Source: Laguncularia racemosa (lineage: Eukaryota > Streptophyta > Magnoliopsida > Myrtales > Combretaceae). Taken from it: a stretch of DNA of 64,000 nt. Below are positions 11,650 to 21,869 of this stretch, piece by piece. The stretch lies in assembly GCA_037954665.1 (NCBI GenBank), contig JBBMOL010000073.1:2108001-2172000 (forward strand), read 5' to 3'. Positions within the stretch are counted from its first letter, which is position 1. Each line of letters opens with the position of its first letter. The notes beneath the pieces are model-generated. The model had not been told where the DNA came from and searched no databases. It worked only from the letters and a program-made list of their open reading frames with translations. A program made the position numbers and the translations under genes.

Positions 11650-13041
11650 CCACAGAGATGACTCAACCCAACTCTCAAGGAGGTAGTAAAGAAAGAAGTT
11701 CTCAAACTACTAGATTCGGGTATTATATATCCTATCTCAGATAGTAAATGGGTTAGTCCAGCGTAAGTAGTGCCAAAAAAGGGTGGCATGACTGTAGTGA
11801 AGAATGAGTCCAATGAATTAATTCCTACTCGTACCATGTCTGGGTGGAGAGTTTGTATTGACTATAGGAAAGTGAATGATGCCACTCGTAAAGACCATTT
11901 CCCTCTCCCATTTATATATCAAATGTTAGAAAAACTTGCGGGGCATGAGTATTATTGTTTTTTATATGGTTATTCTGGTTATAATCAAATTCATATAGCA
12001 CTCGAGGACCAGGAGAAAACCACCTTTACTTGTCCTTATGGCACATATGCCTTTAGGAGAATGCCCTTTGGTCTCTGCAATGCACTTGCTACATTCCAGA
12101 GGTATATGATGTCTATATTTTCTAACATGTTAGAAAATTTCATTGAAATATTCATGGATGATTTTTCTGTCTTTGGTAAATCCTTTGAATCATGTCTGAC
12201 AAATTTAGACTATGTGCTCAAGAGATGTAAGGAGACTAATCTACTTTTGAATTGGGAGAAATGTCATTTTATGGTAAGAGAGGGAATTGTCTTAGGTCAT
12301 AAGGTATCAGGAAAAGGGATTGAAGTTGATCGAGCGAAAGTGGAAGTGATTGAGAAGTTGCCACTACCCACTTCAGTCAAAGGAGTTAGAAGTTTCCTTG
12401 GACATGTTGGCTTCTATCGAAGATTTATCAGGGACTTCTCTAAAATTTCTAAACCCCTTTGCAATTTACTTGAAAAAGATGCTGCGTTTAATTTTGATGA
12501 TAATTATTTGCCGACATTCAACCTATTGAAGGAGAAGCTCACTTCTGCACCTATGATTGTAGCACCTAATTGGGAGCTTCCATTCGAGCTTATGTGCGAT
12601 GCCAGCAATTATGCTATAGGAGCAGTGCTTGGGCAGAGAAAAGGTGAGATATTTCATGTAATATATTATGCTAGTAGAACCTTAAATGAGGCCGAGCGAA
12701 ACTATGCCACCATTGAGAAAGAGCTTTTAGCTGTTATATTTGCTTGTGACAAGTTTCGGCCTTATTTGATAGGTTCTAAGATCACAGTATATACAGATCA
12801 TGCAGCTCTTAAATATTTGTTTGCTAAAGCTGATGCTAAGCCAAGGTTAATTCGTTGGATTTTACTATTACAAGAGTTTCATATGGAAATCAAAGACAAA
12901 AAGGGAACTGAGAATGTTTTAGCTGATCACTTATCCTGGTTGGAATCTGAATGTCAGATTCACCTATTAATGAAAAGTTCCCTTGATGAACAATTGTATG
13001 AAGTAGAAATCAAAGGACTACCTTGTATCCTGACATTGTAA
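11650..13041 (+). pseudogene. R4 reverse transcriptase-RNase H (motif A aspartate lost)
   Basis: The longest open part is 11770-13041. The N-terminal RT segment (VVKKEVLKLLDSGIIYPISD) lies upstream of a stop at about 11764. RT motifs seen are GWRVCIDYRKVN, MPFGLCNALATFQR and the polymerase box FMDDFSVFG at about 12150-12176. Motif A reads FLYGYSGYNQ where relatives have FLDGYSGYNQ, so the first catalytic Asp is replaced by Tyr. RNase H is recognisable by MCDASNYAIGAVLG, EKELLAVIFA, TDHAALKYLF and NVLADHLSWL. The region is otherwise open for 423 codons, so coding constraint lasted late or decay is moderate. Confidence 0.9.
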
Positions 13042-13059
13042 ATTATTTGGTTAGTAAAA

Positions 13060-14309
13060 TCACACCATATGGTTTATCATATCAACAGAAAAAAGAAGTT
13101 TTTGCATGATGTGAAATTTTATTTTTGGGATGAACCATATCTATTCAAATATTGTGCTGACCAAATAATTAGGTGATGTGTCCCAAAAAATGAACAGCTT
13201 AGCATCATTCAGCATTGTCATTCAAAAGAAGTAGGAGGTCATTTTGGGGTGGAAAGAACTGCAGCAAAGATTTTATCTTATGGATTTTATTGGCCTAGGT
13301 TGTTTTACGATTGTAGGAACTACATTATGTCATGTGCTCAATGCTAGAAGACTGGTAACATTTCTAAGAGACATGAATTACCATAAAATAGCATTCTTGT
13401 AATAGAGCTCTTTGATGTGTGGGGGATAGACTTTATGGGTCCTTTACCTTCCTCTTTTTCAAACAAATACATTCTCTTGGCTGTCGACTATGTTTCAAAA
13501 TGGGTAGAAGCTGTTGCTCTACAAAGTAATGACGCCAGAGTTGTGGTTAGATTTTTTAAAAAGAACATATTTTCAAGATTTGGGGTACTTAGAGCTATTA
13601 TTAGTGATGAGGGATCGCATTTCTGCAACAGGCAATTTGAAAAACTTTTATCAAAATATGGGGTAACTCATAAAATTGCCACCCCTTATCATCCACAGAC
13701 TTTTGGTCAAGTCGAGATATCCAATAGGGAGATTAAGCGTATTTTAGAGAAAACAGTCAATGCATCTAGAAAAGATTGGTCTTTAAAACTTGATGATGCA
13801 TTGTAGGCTTATAGAACTGCTTTTAAAACCCCTATAGGAATGTCCCCATACAAGATAGTCTTTGGTAAATTATGTCATCTCCCAGTAGAGCTAGAGCACA
13901 AGGCATACTGGGCCATAAATTCCTTAACTTTGATTTACAAGCTGCAGGTAAAAAGCGATTGCTCCAGTTGAATCAATTGGCGGAAATGAGAGATGAAGCA
14001 TATGAGAATGCTAGGATATACAAGGAGTGGACTAAGCGATGGCATGATAGGAACATATTAAAACGAGAGTTTCTTCCGGGCCAGAAAGTTTTATTATATA
14101 ACTCTCAATTAAAATTGTTCCCAGGTAAGTTAAGATGCCGATGGTCTGGACCATTTATTATTTCACAAGTTTTTCCTTATGGCACAGTGGAATTGAAAGT
14201 AGAAGACAATCGAACTTTCAAGGTGAATGGCCATCTTCTCAAGCATTACCACGATAGGGAAAATCTTGATAAAGATACCACCATTATGGATCTTACTTCC
14301 CTAAGGTAA
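13060..14309 (+). pseudogene. R4 integrase
   Basis: The HHCC zinc-binding region (CHSKEVGGHFGVERTAA, then CAQC) lies at about 13210-13350 and carries stops. The catalytic core at 13417-13806 shows the DDE triad in WGIDFMGP, ISDEGSHF and GQVEISNREIKR. A stop at about 13804 and a frame change precede the C-terminal domain (13872-14309). That domain includes AYENARIYKEWTKRWHD and the SH3-like segment RWSGPFIISQVFPYGTVELK. Integrase would insert the cDNA. The stops disable it here. There is no chromodomain, as expected for Athila. Confidence 0.88.
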
Positions 14310-14399
14310 GAAAAAGGAAAGTCGGGCTAAAGACTTTAAACTAAGCGCTCCATGGGAGGCAGCCCATGCTTAAGGATTAGTATTCCTTAGTTTATTATT

Positions 14400-14765
14400 T
14401 GCTTTCATGATTCGCTGTCTTTTCACAAAAAAAAAAAAAAAGAGAGAAAGAGTGTTTTGCCGAACTGGCTATGGGGAAGACCAACGGCCGTGGGTGGGTA
14501 TATACCCACCACTTATCATACGGCAGTGGCATGTCATTTGGCTATCTATGGATGGACCAACCCCAAGTAGCACGGCCATGTCGTTTCACAAAAAAAAAAA
14601 AAAAAAAGAGAGAGAGAGAGAGAGAAAGAGTGTTTTGCTGAGTTGGCTATAGGGAAGACCCACGGCCGTAGGTGGGTATATACCCACCACTTGTCATACG
14701 GCCATGGCACGTCATTTGGCTATCTACGGATGGACCAACCCCATCTAGCACGGTTGTGGGTCATG
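14400..14765 (+). repeat. R4 spacer tandem duplication (about 175-bp units) with U3-like CGGCCGTG motifs
   Basis: Two units, about 14416-14585 and 14586-14765, each begin with TTTCAC plus a poly-A and GA-rich run and AGTGTTTTGC. Each continues with GGCTAT, AGACC and ACGGCCGT, then GGTGGGTATATACCCACC, a 9-bp palindrome arm that can fold as a hairpin. They end with ACTTRTCATACGG and TTTGGCTATCTA. The middle portion resembles the R4 LTR array (GGGTGAGACCATGGCCGTG through CACCACTTATCACACGG). A possible TATA box, TATAAAC, lies at 14860-14866. Confidence 0.8.
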
Positions 14766-15462
14766 CCATGCCCGACTTGGGTTTGTGTTTTAAACAAAAC
14801 CCGCTTTTTATTTCTCATTTTATATCCCTATCTCCTTCTCCACGCATACAATTCCTCTTTATAAACTTTCTCTCTCTAGAAATCCCTCCTCATTCCTTTG
14901 TTTTTTCTCTCAAAGTTTGGATTTTTCTTCCTCATTCCCACTCCGTATAACATTGCAAGGAAAGATCTATCCTTCTTTTCCAATATTTCTGCAGATTTTT
15001 CAATTTTTATGCATTTTCAATATAGGTTTATCCTCTTATACATGCATGGGTATTAATTTTTTTTTGTATAAATCTGTAGACATTTTTTGTATATATGTGT
15101 TGTGGTGACTTTCCATGGGCTTAATGCAAAAACTTAGGGAGAACATGCCAATTGCATTGTGATTTTCGGACATGAATGAGCATAAAGATTGTATTTTTAT
15201 GATGTTTTAGCATGATTCTAAGGATAGAGGTTGTGGAAATTTGTTATTTTTGTGAAGTCGTTATGTTACACGGTTGTGGGTTGAAAATATGAATTTTCGC
15301 GCGAATTTTGCATGCAAATGACCTACGGCCGTGGTACATGTGGGGGTATAAGTTTTGGTGTTGGATATGGAAAATAAGGTCATTTTGATAGATTATTTGG
15401 GTCTAGCGTAGGTTAAATGTGTTTTCAAGAACTATGAATGTCAAAATTCTTTGTTTTTGTAG

Positions 15463-16843
15463 ATGCCTCGAGACCAAGCACCATCTTCTTCCAAAAAACG
15501 ACCTCGCAAAGATAAAGGGCCTGCTAAACCAGTGTCACAATCAAGGCGTGATAATTATCCTGTTGGTCTCAAGCAAAGTCACAGGGACAGGTATGATATG
15601 GTATTGAAGAATAAGATTAGTAGGCACAACACGGTGTTGGATTGGGAATTGTTAGAGAGATATGGTTTTTTTTACAAGAATTTGAGATGATACTCCAAGA
15701 TAGAGCATAGAGGAATTTGCTAGATATTAAGGAGGATATTTACAAAAAAATCACTATTGATTTTATGGCCACCTTCCAACTTAAGCAGGCCATAACTATG
15801 GGAATACATAATTATGTTTCTTTCTATTTTGATGGTCAGTACTTCAATTTATCAATGAGAGAGTTCAATAAGAGATTGGGGATATATGAAGATGAAGAAT
15901 TTGTGGACTCTGAGGAGAAGGCAAGGATGTATTTTGATTGGTACGACCAAATGTCGGCCTTTCAGTTGTGGTAGGAACTTGGGGTAAATGGTTATAATTC
16001 TTCTACATCTCGAGCATTCGATTTGAAGAACCTTACCTATAGGTTATTACATTATATCCTTGCTCGACTGAGTAGTGGGAAAATAGACAGTGAGGGGATA
16101 GTGAGTGTATTTGACTCCTTGTAGATATGGTCCATGACTCAAAACCGGTGTTTGAATGTTGGTTTAATAGTAGTCAAATGTTTCAGACGTCAGTGTAAGA
16201 GAAGCCGAAAGGGGATATTTATGGGAGCTTGGATTACAAGATTGCTAAAAAATATGGGGGTTTTCCCAACTTAACCACCCAATGATAAAGTTGGTTCTTC
16301 AACACTCATGACCGAGGGGGTCCTTAAGCAATGGGGCTTTGGTTTGGTCTCGGTTGAAGAACAAGGTCCTCATAGAATGGAAGTTCCTGTAAATGAGAGG
16401 AGAGGTCTTTCTTCTTCTCTTGCACAATTCAAGGACGATATTGAGGAAATAAAACAGGAATAGCGAGTTCAAGGAAAGGCAATCAAGAGCATGAAAAAGT
16501 ATATGTCCTCTTGCTTCACAAAAATTGGAGATGCATTGGGTATCTTTATTCCCCCGTGTAGGGGAAGTTCAGATGAGGATGTTGCACCTCAACCACCTCC
16601 GGCTACACATTCACCCCCTACTACTGATCAACCTTTGGCCATCATCCTGAGTTCGTTTACTGGTGGACCTCGCATGAAGATCACACCCAGGCGCTCTATA
16701 AGTGTTAGAGAGCAGCAAATAGAGCCTCCAATTAAGGTACAAGAAGAAAGCTCTAGTTCTGAAGAGGTCGATTTAGGAGATGAGGAGGAGGAAGAGTACA
16801 ATGATGAAGAGGAGGAGGAGGAGGATGATGATGATGATAAGTG
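15463..16843 (+). pseudogene. R4 env-like ORF of the Athila type (broken)
   Basis: Downstream of integrase, an ATG at 15463 opens a basic N-terminus with a probable nuclear-localisation type cluster (SSKKRPRKDKG). A stop at 15688 and a frame change interrupt it. The next piece (15717-15974) has FMATFQLKQAITMG and YFDGQYFNLSMREFNKRLG, resembling the domain found in Athila third ORFs and often annotated as a putative plant transposon protein. More stops follow (16000-16490). The C-terminus (16491-16843) ends in a long acidic Asp/Glu run. No convincing signal peptide or transmembrane helix is visible, so an envelope role is not supported by this copy. Function is unknown. Confidence 0.7.
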
Positions 16844-18081
16844 ATGGATTGACCCGAGCTTGAACTGCACTTTTATTTGGATTCTTTTTCAGCAAATAAA
16901 GATTCGGTGCGCTGAGGATTTGGAACTCACATTTGAACTCACTTGTTCCGAAGTACTTCTATTTCAGGGAAGTTCCGTTTTTCCCAATTTACTTTTGTCA
17001 GTTTTTACTCTCCTTTTGTGCATATCAGATAGACAATTGGGACATTGTCTAAGTTAAGTGTGGGGAGTAATTCTAGACCGATGTTTATATGATGATAATA
17101 AGATGCTTATTCTGTTATGGATTGTTTTATAACTTCCCTATCTTGAACTAATTTTTTTTTTTTTATCTAGAGAGGGTACTATAATATTAAAAAAAAAAAG
17201 GGAGAAGAACTTGACTTGTTGAGGTGCCATACTCACTAACTGTTGTAATTGATTTACTTAGTTGAAATTAAATAGTAAAATTTTAAGGACTAATTTTTCC
17301 TTATGTTTAGCTTTTGAATTTGAAGTTTAAGAGTAGGTCGAGTCCTCTTGTAAAAAATAAGCAAGTTTACTTCTAGGTGAATTTAGCATAGTATATTTTC
17401 TTTTGAATTGCTTTGAGAGTATTTCAACATACAGTGAAAGTGGTAAAAGAAATTCTTTTCTTAGTGATTCCTTGGAAAAAAAAAAGTGCAGGGAAATTCA
17501 AAGCCTTTACTTCAATGACTCGGGCAACTGAGTTAAGAGTATCTAATCCTAAATGTTAGTGTGAGGAAGAGTTCGTAGGGGTCCCTTTAAAACCTGGTCA
17601 CTTGGGTGATGAGCCCGGGATATGCCGACTCAATGAACTCACAATAACGAGAAGAGTGGAAAGGCTAAATTTAAGTACTTTAATAGAAACCAAGTTGATA
17701 TGGGCGGGCTTTAGTCCTTTAGAAGAGTGAAGCCTGACTCCGCTATCAATTTTGGTAATTTAAATAAACTTGACCAATCAAATCAAAGAGCAAAATGAGA
17801 CTAGAAAAAGGGAGAAAATCTAGGGAAAGAATGGATACCATATGCTTTCATTGTGTGTTAACTTATTTAGATAAGTAATTAGAGAGATTATATACTTGCT
17901 AGTTGCTAGTGAAGTTTAATTGAGTACTTCGCCTTGTTGGACTGAGAATTTACTTTCTGAAATAAGAATTCTATTGTTAAACACTAGGATTGGAAGATTA
18001 TTCTTTCTATATCAACTACTAAATTTTAACTATGGTACATTAGTTACATATTTCCATGTTAGTTAGAGTGGTATGCACCAA
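16844..18081 (+). other. R4 3' untranslated region, first part
   Basis: This is an AT-rich tail after the env-like ORF with homopolymer runs (T12 near 17152, A9 near 17190 and 17475). No gene is recognised. It contains GTGTGGGGAG at about 17059-17068, an extra purine tract like the one before the 3' LTR. R5 enters at 18082, and the region resumes at 31895. Confidence 0.6.
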
Positions 18082-18155
18082 TGATACGAATCAATTGGCT
18101 CTGATACCAAACTGATACGAAATGGCTTTGCTCGGATTCCTAACTGATACAAACC
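18082..18155 (-). repeat. R5 LTR-edge ladder of PBS-like units
   Basis: The LTR end consists of two successive units of 31 and 32 bp before the sequence with which R6 LTRs begin. Each unit starts TGATACGAA and ends with a PBS-like stretch (GCTCTGATACCAAAC in the first, GCTCGGATTCCTAAC in the second). The same ladder is in the 5' LTR at 31005-31075, so it was present before insertion. The true PBS lies outside it, at 30990-31001. Confidence 0.88.
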
Positions 18156-18949
18156 ACGCCAACGTGTGACGAAACCCAATACCAATACGTTCGGAATTCG
18201 TTACCTAAGATGCCAAACACACTCAAGTGGAAATCGCGACCCGTTGTCTATAAGCGAGACAAGAACCTTGGTATAATATGAAGACGCCACAATCGAGATG
18301 AAAGACCGATTAATAAGTCAGGATGAACGCCACAAATAAAAATCTGATAAGTTCTAGATTAGTTCTTTAAGGAACCAAGAGAGGAATTCTCTCAAAAGTG
18401 TTTTTTCAAACTTTAATGTTGTATATTCTATATCCCCTCTGTTCTAAACCCTAGGAGCTTTATACTAGGGTTTACAATTCGTAACAATAAAGCCCAAAAT
18501 GACATCACTTCAATAAGTTACGTAAAAATAACAAAAACAAGACATGAAGGCCGGCGGCCTAGAGCCGGCATTGGAGACATACACGGCCGTGCACTTCTAG
18601 ACGTGTATCTTTCTGTGGATTTTCTTGACACCATACACGGCGTGCCTTTTAGCCGTGTATGATTTCGTGTAACCTTCAGACTCTTACATGGTCGTGCTTT
18701 GAAAAGACATGCCCTCATCAACCCGTATCCTTTATGACTTATACAAGAGCAAGGGCCTTCCCATGGTTGTTCCAATCCTTTCCAACTTCATTATTGCTCC
18801 AATCCTTTCCGACTTCATGGATATCCTTTATCAACCCGTTAAGTGCTTCCTTGAATCGTTTCGCTCGATTTCTTGTAATTGGTCTAGGTGGCACTTTAAG
18901 AGGATCCACATTCCATCTTCTGGCTTGGCTCCCATCATGGATCTCATCA
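18082..18949 (-). repeat. R5 3' LTR
   Basis: This 868-bp copy starts TGATACGAATC on the plus strand and ends CTCATCA. The partner copy is 890 bp, and the difference is largely an extra GGCCGGC unit in the partner. The last codons of the polyprotein (to 18739) lie inside this LTR. Confidence 0.92.
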
Positions 18950-20959
18950 TTCCCCTCCTCTTGAAAAGGATTTGTCTTCAAATCATCGCCTGCATCAAAT
19001 GGACTTAAATCAGTAACAATAAATGTAGTACTTACTTGATACTCACCTGGTAAATCTATCTTGTATGCATTATCATTGATGCGCTCAAGAATTTGGAAAT
19101 GGTCCATCGCCTCTAGGAAGTAGTTTAGATCGACATTGCATAGGAAACCGCTCTTTGCGCATGTGAACCTAAACCTAGTCTCCAGGTTCAAAGATAGCTT
19201 GTCGACGACCCTTGTTGGCTTGTTTCACATACTGCTCTGTTCTTCGCTCAATGTTTAGCCTTGCCTTCTCATGGATTGTTTAACAAATTCTGCTTTCTTC
19301 TTGCCATCTAGATTAACATACTCAGAAATAGGCAAAGGTGATAAATCCAAAGGAGTTAGTAGATTAAAACCATACACAATTTCAAAAGGAGTAAACTTAG
19401 TAGCAGAATGCATTATACGATTATGGGAAAATTCAACATGCGGCAAACAATCCTCCCAACTTTTAATGTTCTTTTTAATGATAGCCCTCAACAAAGTAGA
19501 TAAAGTTCTATTTACTACCTCAGTTTGACCATCGGTCTGTGGATGACAAGTAGTAGAAAACAATAACTTAGTTCCTAACTTAGCCCACAATGTCTTCCAG
19601 AAGTAACTCAAGAACTTAGCATCTCTATCCGATACGATTGTTCTAGGCATACCATGTAATCTCACAACTTCCCTAAAGAACAAATTAGCAATATTGCAAG
19701 CACCATCTGTTTTGTGACAAGGAATGAAATGTGCCATCTTAGAGAATCTATCCACAACTACAAAAATAGAATCTCGACCATGTCTAGACCTAGGTAATCC
19801 TAACACAAAATCCATGGAAATATCTACCCAAGGCTCATGAGGAATGGGAAGTGGGGTATAAAGCCCTTGAGGTTAGACTCTAGATTTTGCTTGCTTACAC
19901 GTGACACATCACTCACAAATCCTCTCAACATCTCGTTTCATGTGAGGCCAATAGAAGTGTTCCTGCAATACCCCTAAGGTTTTAGCTACTCCAAAATGTC
20001 CCATTAAACCTCCTCCATGAGACTCCCTCACTAGTAATTCCCTTAAAGAACAAATTGGAATGCATAGTCTACTCTCCCTAAACAAGAATCCTTCATGTTT
20101 ATAAAACTTACCATGACCACTCTTCTCACAATGCACATACTCCTCACAAAAATCTCGATCGGTAGCATACAATTCCTTAATGTGTTCAAAACCAAGCAGT
20201 CTAGAACTAAGAGTAGAGATAAGAGCATACCTTCTAGAAAGTGGATCAACAACGACATTCTCTTTACCTTGCTTGTAGTGGATGACATAGGGAAATGTTT
20301 CGATGAACTCCACCCAACGAGCATGCCTTTTGTTTAGCTTATGTTGTCCCTTCAAGTACTTCAAGGATTCATGGTTTGGATCACGAACTCTTTTGGCCAA
20401 AGATAGTGTTGCCAAGTTTCCAGTGCTCGAACCAATGCATATAACTCCTTGTCATAAGTAGGGTAGTTCAAGGTTGCCCCACTTAGCTTCTCGCTAAAGA
20501 ATGCAATTGGTCTTCTCTCCTACATGAGAACTGCTCCAATACCTAATCCTGAAGCATCACACTCAATTTCAAATGTTTTAGTAAAGTCAGGTAAAGCAAG
20601 TAATGGCGCCTGAGTCAGCTTATTTTTAAGCGTCTGAAAGGCCTTCTCTTGTTGCTCTCCCCATCTGAACCCCACGTTCTTCTTAATTACCTCAGTAAGT
20701 GGTGCTGTAATGGTACTGAAATCCTTCACAAATCTCCTATAAAAACTCGCTAGTCCATGGAAACTCCACACATTACTTACATTAGTTAGACTAGGCCATT
20801 CTTGGATCGCACAAATCTTTTCTTCATCAACCTGTATCCCCTGTGCACTAACAAAAAAACCAAGAAACATAAGTTTGTCTGTGCAAAAAGTGCACTTCTT
20901 GAGGTTAGCATATAATAGCTCCTTTCGAAGCACTTCTAAAACATCCCTCAAGTGAGATA
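18739..20959 (-). pseudogene. R5 pol 3' part: end of RT, RNase H, integrase, C-terminal tail
   Basis: On the minus strand, 20959-20520 holds the RT end (SHLRDVLEVLRKE, then FYRRFVKDFSTI) and the RNase H start (ECDASGLGIGAVLM). The piece at 20415-19909 has the RNase H end and the integrase zinc-binding start (HGGGLMGHFGVAKT). The integrase core is at 19815-19255, with MDFVLGLPRSRHGRD, VSDRDAKFLS and CHPQTDGQTEVVNRT, so all three catalytic acids are present. Frame changes occur between these pieces and again at about 19200. The tail (19191-18739) ends DLKTNPFQEEGNDEI and continues into the LTR. It is non-functional because it is fragmented. Confidence 0.9.
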
Positions 20960-20964
20960 TATGG

Positions 20965-21869
20965 TGATACGAACCACGCCAACTCGTGACGAAACCCAAT
21001 ACCAATACGTTCAGAAATTCGTTGCCTAAGACGCCCAAACACCTAAAGTGGAAAACCGCGACCCGTTGTCTATAAGCGAGACAAGAACCTTGGTATAAAA
21101 GTGAAGACGCCACAATCGGGATGGAAAACCGATTGATAAGTCGGGATGAACGCCACGGAAATCAATCCGATAAGTTCGAATTAAGTTCTTGAAGAACCAA
21201 GAGAGGTGCCTCTCAAAAGTGTTTAATGTTCAATGATGTCTAATCTCTAATGTTCTAACCCTAGGAGCTTTTATACTAGGGTTACAATTCGTGTAAAAAC
21301 AAGTCCAAAACGACGTAGTTTAGTTAAGTGACATAAAAACGCGAAACAGAACAAGCTGGCCGACAGGGGATACACGGCCTGTGTACACGCCCGTGTACTT
21401 TGGCCGTGTACTTGTCTGTGCAACTTCTGGCATCATACACGCCCGTGTACTTTGACCGTGTATCTGTCTGTGAAACTTCTGGCAACATACACGCCCGTGT
21501 ACTTTAGCCGTGTATCTTTTTGTGGATTTGCTTGACTCCATACACGGCCGTGCCTTTTAACCGTGTATCTAGCCGTGTATGATTCTAGGCAATCTTGAGA
21601 GTCCTACACGGCCGTGCCTTGAAAGTACACGCCCTCTTCAACCCATGTCCGGTGTGACTTATATAAGAGCAAGGGTCTTCCTATGGTTGTTCCAATCCAT
21701 TCCAACTTCATGATTGCCCCAATCCTTCCCGGCTTCATGGACATCCTTTATCAACCCGTTAAGTGCTTCCTTGAGTCGTTTCGCTCGACTTCTTGTGATC
21801 GGTCCAGACGACACTTCAAGAGGATCTACATTCCTTCTTCCGGCTTGACTCTCATCATGGATCTCATCA
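20965..21869 (-). repeat. R6 3' LTR
   Basis: This copy begins TGATACGAACC and ends CTCATCA on the plus strand. TATA sequence is at 21268-21275 on the minus strand (plus-strand CTTTTATA). The 52-bp tandem array spans about 21369-21634. The polyprotein stop lies inside at 21659, so about 70 codons are encoded by the LTR. Confidence 0.95.
21369..21634 (-). repeat. R6 3' LTR palindrome array
   Basis: Copies of TACACGCCCGTGTACTTT start at 21384, 21436 and 21488, spaced exactly 52 bp. Two further variants with TACACGGCCGTGCC follow. Each is a near-perfect palindrome around CGGCCG or CGCCCG. Confidence 0.9.

Noticed and set aside
16628..16870. Serine-rich minus-strand frame
   Set aside because: It is the antisense of the acidic GAG/GAT-rich end of the R4 env-like ORF. 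Composition, not coding.
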